A DNA stretch of 64,000 bases from Owenia fusiformis (Eukaryota; Annelida; Polychaeta; Sabellida; Oweniidae), in assembly GCA_903813345.2 (NCBI GenBank), contig CAIIXF020000011.1, positions 129,001 through 193,000 of the forward strand, written 5' to 3'. This document shows positions 1-13,600 of the stretch, in pieces. The notes under the pieces were generated by a model. The model was not told the origin of the DNA and did no database searches. It was given only the letters and a program-made list of their open reading frames with translations. A program made the position numbers and the translations under genes. Position 1 is the first letter of the stretch. Every line of letters starts with the position of its first letter.

Positions 1-3000
1 ACTTACCTAGTCCCATTGTGTGTTTGCCCTCAGTATGGCAAGCACGTAGTTGTGATACAAGTTCAGCACTATAGTATTATAAATAGGAATATAAAGATAA
101 CATAGACTTACCTAGTCCCATTGTGTGTTTGCCCTCAGTATGGCAAGCACGTAGTTGTGATACAAGTTCAGCACTGTAGTATTATAAATAGGAATATAAA
201 GATAACATAGACTTACCTAGTCCCATTGTGTGTTTGCCCTCTGTATGGCAAGCGCGTAGTTGTGATACAAGTTCAGCACTGTCATATTATTAATAGGAGT
301 ATAAAGAAAAGGTAACATAGACTTACCTAGTCCCATTGTGTGTTTGCCCTCTGTATGACAAGCACGTAGTTGTGATACATGTTCAGCACTGTCATATTAT
401 TAATAGGAGTATAAAGAAAAGGTAACATAGACTTACCTAGTCCCATTGTGTGTTTGCCCTCTGTATGGCAAGCACGTAGTTGTGATACAAGTTCAGCACT
501 GTAGTATTATAAATAGGAATATAAAGATAACATAGACTTACCTAGTCCCATTGTGTGTTTGCCCTCTGTATGGCAAGCACGTAGTTGTGATACAAGTTCA
601 GCACTGTAGTATTATAAATAGGAATATAAAGATAACATAGACTTACCTAGTCCCATTGTGTGTTTGCCCTCTGTATGGCAAGCACGTAGTTGTGATACAA
701 GTTCAGCACTGTAGTATTATAATAATTATAAATAGGAATATAAAGATAACATAGACTTACCTAGTCCCATTGTGTGTTTGCCCTCTGTATGGCAAGCACG
801 TAGTTGTGATACAAGTTCAGCACTGTAGTATTATAAATAGGAATATAAAGATAACATAGACTTACCTAGTCCCATTGTGTGTTTGCCCTCAGTATGGCAA
901 GCACGTAGTTGTGATACAAGTTCAGCACTGTAGTATTATAAATGGGAATATAAAGATAACATAGACTTACCTAGTCCCATTGTGTGTTTGCCCTCTGTAT
1001 GGCAAGCGCGTAGTTGTGATACAAGTTCAGCACTGTAGTATTATAAATGGGAATATAAAGATAACATAGACTTACCTAGTCCCATTGTGTGTTTGCCCTC
1101 TGTATGGCAAGCACGTAGTTGTGATACAAGTTCAGCACTGTAGTATTATAAATAGGAATATAAAGATAACATAGACTTACCTAGTCCCATTGTGTGTTTG
1201 CCCTCTGTATGGCAAGCACGTAGTTGTGATACAAGTTCAGCACTGTAGTATTATAAATAGGAATATAAAGATAACATAGACTTACCTAGTCCCATTGTGT
1301 GTTTGCCCTCTGTATGGCAAGCACGTAGTTGTGATACAAGTTCAGCACTGTAGTATTATAAATGGGAATATAAAGATAACATAGACTTACCTAGTCCCAT
1401 TGTGTGTTTGCCCTCTGTATGGCAAGCACGTAGTTGTGATACAAGTTCAGCACTGTAGTATTATAAATGGGAATATAAAGATAACATAGACTTACCTAGT
1501 CCCATTGTGTGTTTGCCCTCTGTATGGCAAGCACGTAGTTGTGATACAAGTTCAGCACTGTAGTATTATAAATAGGAATATAAAGATAACATAGACTTAC
1601 CTAGTCCCATTGTGTGTTTGCCCTCTGTATGGCAAGCACGTAGTTGTGATACAAGTTCAGCACTGTAGTATTATAAATAGGAATATAAAGATAACATAGA
1701 CTTACCTAGTCCCATTGTGTGTTTGCCCTCTGTATGGCAAGCACGTAGTTGTGATACAAGTTCAGCACTGTAGTATTATAAATAGGAATATAAAGATAAC
1801 ATAGACTTACCTAGTCCCATTGTGTGTTTGCCCTCAGTATGGCAAGCACGTAGTTGTGATACAAGTTCAGCACTGTAGTATTATAAATGGGAATATAAAG
1901 ATAACATAGACTTACCTAGTCCCATTGTGTGTTTGCCCTCTGTATGGCAAGCACGTAGTTGTGATACAAGTTCAGCACTGTAGTATTATAAATGGGAATA
2001 TAAAGATAACATAGTCTTACCTAGTCCCATTGTGTGTTTGCCCTCAGTATGGCAAGCACGTAGTTGTGATACAAGTTCAGCACTATAGTATTATAAATAG
2101 GAATATAAAGATAACATAGACTTACCTAGTCCCATTGTGTGTTTGCCCTCTGTATGGCAAGCGCGTAGTTGTGATACAAGTTCAGCACTGTAGTATTATA
2201 AATAGGAATATAAAGATAACATAGACTTACCTAGTCCCATTGTGTGTTTGCCCTCTGTATGGCAAGCACGTAGTTGTGATACAAGTTCAGCACCGTAGTA
2301 TTATAAATGGGAATATAAAGATAACATAGACTTACCTAGTCCCATTGTATGTTTGCCCTCAGTATGGCAAGCACGTAGTTGTGATACAAGTTCAGCACTG
2401 TAGTATTATAAATGGGAATATAAAGATAACATAGACTTACCTAGTCCCATTGTGTGTTTGCCCTCTGTATGGCAAGCACATAGTTGTGATACAAGTCCAG
2501 CACTGTAGTATTATAAATAGGAATATAAAGATAACATAGACTTACCTAGTCCCATTGTGTGTTTGCCCTCTGTATGGCAAGCACGTAGTTGTGATACAAG
2601 TTCAGCACTGTAGTATTATAAATAGGAATATAAAGATAACATAGACTTACCTAGTCCCATTGTGTGTTTGCCCTCTGTATGGCAAGCACGTAGTTGTGAT
2701 ACAAGTCCAGCACTGTAGTATTATAAATGGGAATATAAAGATAACATAGTCTTACCTAGTCCCATTGTGTGTTTGCCCTCTGTATGGCAAGCACGTAGTT
2801 GTGATACAAGTTCAGCACTGTAGTATTATAAATGGGAATATAAAGATAACATAGACTTACCTAGTCCCATTGTGTGTTTGCCCTCAGTATGGCAAGCACG
2901 TAGTTGTGATACAAGTTCAGCACTGTAGTATTATAAATGGGAATATAAAGATAACATAGTCTTACCTAGTCCCATTGTGTGTTTGCCCTCTGTATGGCAA

Positions 3001-4618
3001 GCACGTAGTTGTGATACAAGTTCAGCACTGTAGTATTATAAATGGGAATATAAAGATAACATAGACTTACCTAGTCACATTGTGTGTTTGCCCTCAGTAT
3101 GGCAAGCACGTAGTTGTGATACAAGTTCAGCACTGTAGTATTATAAATGGGAATATAAAGATAACATAGACTTACCTAGTCCCATTGTGTGTTTGCCCTC
3201 TGTATGGCAAGCACGTAGTTGTGATACAAGTTCAGCACTGTAGTATTATAAATGGGAATATAAAGATAACATAGACTTACCTAGTCCCATTGTGTGTTTG
3301 CCCTCTGTATGGCAAGCACGTAGTTGTGATACAAGTTCAGCACTGTAGTATTAAAAATGGGAATATAAAGATAACATAGACTTACCTAGTCCCATTGTGT
3401 GTTTGCCCTCTGTATGGCAAGCACATAGTTGTGATACAAGTCCAGCACTGTAGTATTATAAATAGGAATATAAAGATAACATAGACTTACCTAGTCCCAT
3501 TGTGTGTTTGCCCTCTGTATGGCAAGCACGTAGTTGTGATACAAGTTCAGCACTGTAGTATTATAATAATTATAAATAGGAATATAAAGATAACATAGAC
3601 TTACCTAGTCCCATTGTGTGTTTGCCCTCTGTATGGCAAGCACGTAGTTGTGATACAAGTTCAGCACTGTAGTATTATAAATAGGAATATAAAGATAACA
3701 TAGACTTACCTAGTCCCATTGTGTGTTTGCCCTCTGTATGGCAAGCACGTAGTTGTGATACAAGTTCAGCACTGTAGTATTATAAATAGGAATATAAAGA
3801 TAACATAGACTTACCTAGTCCCATTGTGTGTTTGCCCTCTGTATGGCAAGCACGTAGTTGTGATACAAGTTCAGCACTGTAGTATTATAAATGGGAATAT
3901 AAAGATAACATAGTCTTACCTAGTCCCATTGTGTGTTTGCCCTCTGTATGGCAAGCACGTAGTTGTGATACAAGTTCAGCACTGTAGTATTATAAATGGG
4001 AATATAAAGATAACATAGACTTACCTAGTCCCATTGTGTGTTTGCCCTCTGTATGGCAAGCGCGTAGTTGTGATACAAGTTCAGCACTGTAGTATTATAA
4101 ATAGGAATATAAAGATAACATAGACTTACCTAGTCCCATTGTGTGTTTGCCCTCTGTATGGCAAGCACGTAGTTGTGATACAAGTTCAGCACTGTAGTAT
4201 TATAAATGGGAATATAAAGATAACATAGTCTTACCTAGTCCCATTGTGTGTTTGCCCTCTGTATGGCAAGCGCGTAGTTGTGATACAAGTTCAGCACTGT
4301 AGTATTATAAATAGGAATATAAAGATAACATAGACTTACCTAGTCCCATTGTGTGTTTGCCCTCTGTATGGCAAGCACGTAGTTGTGATACAAGTTCAGC
4401 ACTGTAGTATTAAAAATGGGAATATAAAGATAACATAGACTTACCTAGTCCCATTGTGTGTTTGCCCTCTGTATGGCAAGCACGTAGTTGTGATACAAGT
4501 TCAGCACTGTCGTATTATAAATGGGAATATAAAGATAACATAGACTTACCTAGTCCCATTGTGTGTTTGCCCTCAGTATGGCAAGCACGTAGTTGTGATA
4601 CAAGTTCAGCACTGTCAT
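1..4618 (-). repeat. 105-bp tandem array copied from the end of CCT2 exon 12 plus its 5' splice site
   Basis: About 43 copies of a 105-bp unit (starts at 1, 106, 211 and so on) run from the window edge to the real exon at 4550-4649. Read on the minus strand each unit holds the last 62 nt of the exon (coding [20 protein letters not shown]), the donor GTAAGT, and about 36 nt of intron. Most intron parts end in CTACAG, so each copy looks like a short exon with both an AG acceptor and a GT donor. The array lies inside the intron after exon 12 and continues beyond the window. Many differences between copies are silent, such as ACT/ACA for Thr and CGT/CGC for Arg, but some change residues and one makes a stop. 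Confidence 0.97.
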
Positions 4619-7600
4619 AACCTGCATTGTCTGCGATTATGGTAGGTAACTGCAAGTAAAAATAGTACCTTATAGTTCAAAACTCTGGTTTCTAAAAAAG
4701 GCACAAGTAGAAGATCTAGGACCATTGATTTATATACTACTGCAGACTAAGATGACATGTATATGAGCTAAAGTTCAGAAGAATAACAGTTTTATTTTCA
4801 TTTTGTCTAAAAATGCCCAACCCCTTTATGAAATAAAATTCATTTTTTCACAATGTTTACATCTGGTTTGCACCCTCCAAGAATCAGGTCAACTGGACCA
4901 ATGTAGTAATTGTTTCATGTATACATTTTCAATGATTTTCAGCTTTACTCAGTAGTTACACATACTTGTCTAAGTGCTCTGGCATATGCGTCCATGGCAA
5001 CTGCTTCTTTGCCAGATGTTTTACTTGAAAGCTTAGAGACGGCATCAGCCATCAACATCTCACTGCTACCTAACAACAATAAAATAAAGGGTTTAGTTGC
5101 CTAGCAACAAAAGTATATGAGTTTTATCAGTCTAGCAACAGTAACTGATTCGCACAGCAACAGTAGAATATGGAACTAATTTACTTATTTTGGCTGATAG
5201 GGGATCAAAAATGGGATCTGATACAGGATTGTTTCATGGGATCCAATATGGGATCTGATACGGGATTGTTTGAATATCAACTCTATTTCCTATTTATTTC
5301 CCAGAGAAAACATGTTATTATGGAATAAATGAGATTAATTCAACTTGCAACAGTAATACACATGATTTTTATAGATTACCATAAAAAGAAATTGCCTTTG
5401 AATAGTTCAGAAGGAAAATATTAAAAACACTAAGGTTGCATTTTTGAACTGCCCACAGCACAGGCAAATTGTGCAGCACTTAATGAGCTTTCCCCGCAGT
5501 ATCACAAAAAAGATCAATAAGCCCCACGGAGCTCATCCAAGCTCACATATACAATCACATATACAATGCCTAATAACACTGGGTTAATCTTATCAAGCAC
5601 ACCTGCCCTGCCTAGTCACTAGTGCACCACATGGGTTCCATTAAAATAAAACATGAATTATGTGAATTAATTGTGCTTTGATGCGACATTTTTGTTGAAA
5701 ACATGTGACCATGCAATTTGCGAGGCCCATTGATTCCTCTCGTGACACCCGCGAGGAAAATTCATTAAACACCACGCAATTCACCCGATCCACAGGCAGT
5801 TCAAAATCACAGCCTAAGATAAACAATGTAGTGCATTTAATATGTAATTATTTTCAAAGATCTTACCTCCACCAAACACAGTTCTAGTTTCTTTGACAGT
5901 CTGTTGTAATACACAAAGAGCATCATGCATGGACCTTTCTGCTTCATCTAAGATTTGTTGTGTGGCCCCACGTAATATAATAGTACAAGCCTCTCCTAAC
6001 TTAACACCTACAATGTAATATATTATTTCAATATTAGATGCGTCTAGGATTTGTTGTGTGGCCCCACGTAATATAATAGTACAAACCTCTCCTAACTTAA
6101 CACCTACAATGTAATATATTATTTCAAGATTAGATGCATCTAGGATTTGTTGTGTGGCCCCACATAATAAAATAGTACAAGCCTCTCCTAACTTAACACC
6201 TACAATGTAATATATTATTTCAAGATTAGATGCATCTAGGATTTGTTGTGTGGCCCCACGTAATATAATAGTACAAGCCTCTCCTAACTTAACACCTACA
6301 ATGTAATATATTATTCCAAGATTAGATGCGTCTAGGATTTGTTGCATCACCCATGTTATATTTCACCCAAGGGTGTAGAAGAAATACAGACAAACTGAGA
6401 ATAAGCTTTTTTTGGAAAAAATGTCACAAATTTTCAATACTTTTTGGCTTTCATCATTCCATGTCAGGTCTATTTTCTAAAAGTTAATAAAAAAAACTGA
6501 CTTTATATCACTAGTTTTTTACTTCAAATAGAGCTCCATTTCTTACACTCATGCCTTTGTTTGCCCAATTTATAACTTACCAGAAAATTTTAGAAGTTTA
6601 TCTTCGCCAATCATTATTTCTTCTATAAGATCACAGGTTCCTATTTTAGTGGCCTCAGGACAGTCAAATGTGGATACTATTTCCCCACCTAAAAATCACG
6701 TATTAAAAATGCTTTAAATGTGAAAATTTTAGAATCTGTTCATAGTATCAATATTATTTCATGTTTTTCTGGGACACTTTGTATTTTTGTTATTTCATTT
6801 TAATAACTAAATAGATCTATTGCTTCATAGCACATACTCACCAGTAACAAGTGCTAATCTTTCTACACCCTCAAAGTCTGCATGCTCAATGGCCATAACA
6901 CCTGCATCACTAAACAGCTGTTCGGGATAATTGTAGATGAGTTGTCTAAAACAGAACAAAGGATTTTCAGCAATTTTGTTTCAATAAAACGTCATTCAAT
7001 ATCGAAAATATAAAAATTAACAGAAATCACCAGTTTTGGCTGCTGTTTCCATTTTGGCTATTTTTCATCTTGCTTGTTTTCATAATGATCTGAATGTTTT
7101 CATTTTGGCAGTTACTTAAGTTCATGCAGTGCCATCTAACGAGAAACTAACAAGAAAGAAAAGCTAAACACAACAAATGTATTTGTGTTTTTTGTTTTTT
7201 TACTACGTGTACTACTAAGAAATTAAATTGCAAAATGTATATAAGAACTGAGGTAAGACTATTATTCAAACATTCAAGAAATATGTCAATTAAAATTCTA
7301 AAATGTCAAGCCTGAAGGCAAAATTCTGTCCACACTCTAACAGAATTCTAGGAGCGATTGGTGTGATATTTAAAGTTCACTCACCTATTTATAAACACAT
7401 TCATATCATGTTTGCATATTTTTGCTACTTTTTCTTTCATCTTTTCTTTTTCTGCAAGCTCTAATTCTGCTACCTTGGAGACAGCGTCCACCTTAACTCT
7501 TGAACCAAACACCTAAAACAGATTATAAAATCATATTATATCAAGTGTATTCATTAAATGACCAATGTATGTTACTTTGACGACTTTTGTCAATGTAACA

Positions 7601-10600
7601 AAAGTGATAGTGTAAATGCCAAATTCCAAAACGAGAGGATTTCTAAAGTTTGACTATATTGTCTAACTTTGTGCCAAATTATAATCTACACCTCAACTTA
7701 AAAGAAGGTTTAAATCGAGAAAACAATAACCTCATATCCAGGAAGTTCATCCATTTTGTTACATTGACATTCCATCAGTGTAATAACTAGTTGTGGAACA
7801 GAGATTGTGACTGTACTCATTCACTTTGCTTAACTTAGGAATGTATCTTTCCTTGAGACTATTATCCCATCTTAAAACTAATATTTCCCACCTTTTGACT
7901 TAATAATATCCCACTTAAAGGAACAAAATGCGTAAATGAGGTCTCAATTTTGATCTTCAAAGTATTTCCAATGGATTATTAAGTACCCGATCTTTCATTT
8001 GACACCAAAAACAGCTCAAACAGATCATATCAGAGTTGACACTAGGTCATGAAAAAATATTTTCCATCTATCAATTTATATATTTCAAGTTTTTAGCAAT
8101 GCCATAAAAGATGGCATTGTTGTTTGCATTAATTATCCATTCATTTTTGATAGGATTTTCAACCATACGTCATCTTTCAATCTGTCAACTTTCGAGTTAT
8201 TTAAAGCATACACTAAAGTGAAAGGTGGTAATTCACTTCTTTTGATCTCTGAACTTCGAATGCTGTTTTCTATGCAAGTGATTTTTTTTCACTTCAGTAT
8301 TGACACAAATTAAAGTTTTTATCATATTTGATTGAGTAACAGTTCTCAAAAACCATTTTGTCCCTTTTCCTTCAAAAATAGGCGCATTGCCTGTTTAATA
8401 CAATATCTCATCTTTTGACTTAAAAAGTCCACAGATACTAGTTTTCTGCATGAAAAAAAAAGTCCAAATTCTGCAATCTTTTAAAACGATGAAAATTGAC
8501 GTAGAAAACGGAGAACTGCACGTCATTAGCGAACTCGCTTTAGCGAATTTAAACGTGATAGAATGTTGAATTTCACGGTGAAATCGTACTTGTACTCAAT
8601 AATGATTGATTGTTGGACATAAACAGACACTCTTCAAATACCCCGCAAAGGTAGGAGATCGTAAAATATGTAATTTCTGGAAATTCTGGTAATTCCGCGG
8701 GATTTTCATGAAAATCAGGGATTCTGCAAAAAATTTAAGTTTTGTCAAATTCCGTCCACGCCGCGGAATTACGGAATACTAGTATCTATGGACTTTATCC
8801 CATCTACATGTATATAGTCTATGCCAGATATATCAGTGTCCACTGGTGTGTATGCAATGAGTATGCCATATATACCTTTATTTTATCAGTGTCCATTGGT
8901 GTGTATGCGATGAGTATGCCATATATACCTTTATTTTATCAGTGTCCATTGGTGTGTATGCAATGAGTATGCCATATATACCTTTATTTTATCAGTGTCC
9001 ATTGGTGTGTATGCGATGAGTATGCCATATATACCTTTATTTTATCAGTGTCCACTGGTGTGTATGCAATGAGTATGCCATATATACCTTTATTTTATCA
9101 GTGTCCACTGGTGTGTATGCAATGAGTATGCCATGTTTTGAATCAAGTGTTGGGCTGGGAATGGGTATAGATATACATATTATAACGGTTACATACAGTT
9201 CAGAATAGGTTGAAGTATGTAGAAGAGTTTTTGGAAGAAATCGATTGAAATTTGTGACCAAATATATTGGTCACAGATTCAGATGTTCGAGGGAAGAGAT
9301 TTATGTTTATTCCACATATTCATAATCATTGTTCACAATATTAGTGGTATTTTTGTATGTTATTGAGTGTTTGTATCAGATCTAATTCATCTTGAAATAT
9401 GGTATTATCAAAAATAATATAAAGATTTTCAAAACTTGCGCCTATTTCTTATTAAACAGATAATCTATTTAGGATTTCATATTATCCGATTAAAGAATGA
9501 TAATTCTAAGAAGTCACCTTCATAAAATTAAGCAATAAAAAATATTCTAAATAATATGAATATCAAATAATATTTTGATACTTATTCATACATGATATAA
9601 TACACTTTGCATGCATGTGTTCAAATATAATCCAATTAAGTTCAAAATGGAAAAGAAATTAACAGATTAAAGTTCCCTTATTAATTTTCTCTGAATGCAT
9701 AAGCTAAATTAATTGTTTGATTCATTTGTTGAAAAGTTACTGTTTTAATTATATTCATTTATATATATGTATTACAAAAAAAGTTGAGAACAAGCCCTTC
9801 AAACACTTCAAAGGTAATCCAAGTTAAAACAAAATGCTTTGCTTAATCCATTAAGAAAAAATGTCTTCTAAATTCAGAAAAAATATTGAGGCACATTATA
9901 ACATTAAACATTTTGACACAGACTCAATTTGTTTTCTTATATGCACCCATAATACAGAAAATAAACGTGGGTACGAGTTGTCTTGGGTACCAGTTGACTT
10001 GGGTACGAGTTGTCTTGGGTACAAGTTGTCTTGGGTACGAGTTGTCTTGGGTACGAGTTGACTAGGAAGCTGCAATGAGTATGCCATATATACCTTTATT
10101 TTATCAGTGTCCATTGGTGTGTATGCAATGAGTATGCCATATATACCTTTATTTTATCAGTGTCCACTGGTGTGTATGCAATGAGTATGCCATATATACC
10201 TTTATTTTATCAGTGTCCACTGGTGTGTATGCAATGAGTATGCCATATATACCTTTATTTTATCAGTGTCCACTGGTGTGTATGCAATGAGTATGGCATA
10301 TATACCTTTATTTTATCAGTGTCCATTGGTGTGTTGGCAATGAGTATGCCATATATACCTTTATTTTATCAGTGTCCACTGGTGTGTATGCAATGAGTAT
10401 GCCATATATACCTTTATTTTATCAGTGTCCATTGGTGTGTTGGCAATGAGTATGCCATATATACCTTTATTTTATCAGTGTCCTTTGGTGTGTTGGCAAT
10501 GAGTATGCCATATATACCTTTATTTTATCAGTGTCCACTGGTGTGTATGCAATGAGTATGCCATATATACCTTTATTTTATCAGTGTCCATTGGTGTGTT

Positions 10601-13600
10601 GGCAATGAGTATGCCATATATACCTTTATTTTATCAGTGTCCACTGGTGTGTATGCAATGAGTATGCCATATATACCTTTATCTTATCAGTGTCCACTGG
10701 TGTGTATGCAATGAGTATGCCATATATACCTTTATTTTATCAGTGTCCACTGGTGTGTATGCAATGAGTATGCCATATATACCTTTATTTTATCAGTGTC
10801 CACTGGTGTGTATGCAATGAGTATGCCATATATACCTTTATTTTATCAGTGTCCACTGGTGTGTATGCAATGAGTATGGCATATATACCTTTATTTTATC
10901 AGTGTCCACTGGTGTGTATGCAATGAGTATGCCATATATACCTTTATTTTATCAGTGCCTATTGGTGTGTATGCAATGAGTATGCCATATATACCTTTAT
11001 TTTATCAGTGTCTATTGGTGTGTATGCAATGAGTATGCCATATATACCTTTATTTTATCAGTGTCCATTGGTGTGTATGCAATGAGTATGCCATATATAC
11101 CTTTATCTTATCAGTGTCCATTGGTGTGTTGGCAATGAGTATTTTAGCATTCTCTACTCTCTTAGGCTGATTGACTCCTACACGTTTATCAAGTAGGAAA
11201 CCCTCATCAAGGTATGAGTCTTTTAATCCTCCACCTAGCTTCTTAATTATCTGAATGGCATCTAGGTTACCACTACCCTGTAATCATTTAAAAATAGAAT
11301 TATATCAATATCAGATTGTGATTGGTCAAATCATGTCACATGATCTGCAATATCAGATTGCGATTGGTCAAAACATGTCACATAATTTAGAATACTAGTT
11401 TATGATTGGTCAAATCATGTCATATGATCTACAATATCAGATTGTGATTGGTCAAATCATGTCACAGGATCAAGAATACAAATTTGTTATTGGTCAAATC
11501 ATGTGAGGGGTGATGTGAAAAGTGGGTTCACACCAGTTGGATTTATAACATTTCAATTGGTCATTACATAAATGACCTACAAGACAGACAGGCTCTAGCA
11601 TATTATCACTGCTTGCAGCTGGAAGTTATCTGGACAGCAACCTATTTAGGATGTGTGAATATATGACAAAGTATGCATTTTGAAAACAGGGAATATTATT
11701 GTTCACTGTGACACTGCCATGAAAAGATATGTGGCCATTATCTTGATATATTTCAAACTTATTTTAGCATATCACTTACTTCAAGCAAGAACTAACTTTT
11801 TTGCACACTGACTGTTTTAGCAAGTACTTACTTTGAGACGTAAAATGGCATCAACCGCAAGATTTGAGAAATAATCCTTCTGTTCTGTGAGAATCTTAGA
11901 GCTGAGAGTTGTTCTTGCAATATTCATGAGATCTTCTCTGAACTTTACTGGATCAGACCTAAAATATGTCACAACCACAACACTGGTTTGTAATTGGTCA
12001 AATTATGTAACATAATCTACAATATAAGTTTGTGGTTGGTCATCATACAGACTTTTATTTGGTGATCAGTCAAATCATTAATTAAAGAGGGGTCGATGTG
12101 AATTCTGCAAACATCCAATTCTGTAATTTTTTTATTTTCAATACTCTCAATTTTGAGAATATGCTTTATTTTCTTCATTTTGAGTTGGGTGCAACAATCC
12201 TTTCCAAAATCTTGAGTGGATGTTGCCACTGAGATTGCTTTCAAACTGGGAAATCAATTATGATCATGTCTAATGGCATTAAAATGATAAGAGATGAAAA
12301 GAATGTAATCAGCAAGGAATAAACAACACAAAACTTTCATGATCCAAGAGGTACTTACCCATGATCCCTTGCAAAACTTGTGAGTGCCTCTCTGGCTACA
12401 TCTGTTGCTTTACGCCACCCAGCAATGATGGTCTGTGGGTGCATCTTCTGCTCAATCAGCTGCTCAGCCTCCTGGGAAATAAAGATGGGGCTGGTTAGGA
12501 TATAGTGTCACAAGAAAAAGATTAATATAATAGTTGCACAATAGAATATATTGTGTTCAAAAGTCATCCTTTTTGATCAATCACAGGAGATGTCAATTTT
12601 ATTCAGTTTTTAGTTTCACCGGCAAGTACTCACCTTTAGCAGTTCATAGGCAAGTACTCACCTCTAGCATTTCACAGGCAGGTACTCACCTTTAGCATTC
12701 CACAGGCAAGTACTCACTTTTAGCAATTCAAAGGCAAACACTCACTTTTAGCAATTCACAGGCAAGTATTGTGACTATCCTCTAGCATTTCACAGGCAAG
12801 TACTCACATTTAGCAATTCACAGGCAAGTACTCACATTTAGCAATTCGCAGGCAAGTACTAACATTTAGCAATTCACAGGCAAGTCTTTCTCATTTCACG
12901 GGCAAATACTCACCTCTAGCAATTCACAGGCAAGTACTCACATTTAGCAATTCACAGGCAAGTACTCACAATTAGCAATTCACAGGCAAGTTTATATTGT
13001 GACTTTATCAATTCACAGGCAAGAACTCGCATTTAGCAATTCACGGGCAAGAATTGTGACTTACCTTTAGCATTTCACAGGCAAGTACTGTAACTGAAGT
13101 TGTTCCATCTCCAACTTCATCATCTTGAACTTTTGAGATCTCTGAAATATAAATAATTTTTTTTATGTCAAATGATCTCTTATACTCTTAAATCTTGTCA
13201 CATGATCATGAACATTACTTTGTGATTGGCCAAGTCATGTCTTCTAGGAATGTCCTAGCAGTTATGTCTCTTGAATATACAGTATCACTAATGTTGTGAC
13301 TTACAAGTATGAATGATAAATATCAGGTGTTAAGATGCAATAATTCTAGAAACTCCTATCTGACTCACCTACTAGCACTTTAGCAGCTGGGTTGTCTACT
13401 CCAATAGACCGCAAGATGGTGGCGCCATCATTTGTCACCTGGATTCCTCCATTTACAGGGTTACTGCTCTGTAGGATCTTGTCCATACCCTTTGGTCCTA
13501 AAGTACTCTTAATGAGCTCTCCAATTGCAATTGCTCCAACAAAAGAGGACATGCGAGCAAACTCAGACTTTTCCTCTTCACCTCCTGCTTTCAGGATGGA

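Noticed and set aside
1-4618. Dscam-like bank of mutually exclusive exons in CCT2
   Set aside because: The cassettes are 62 nt, out of frame after exon 12 and end in a stop; coding variants among them are few. Kept only as decoy exons.
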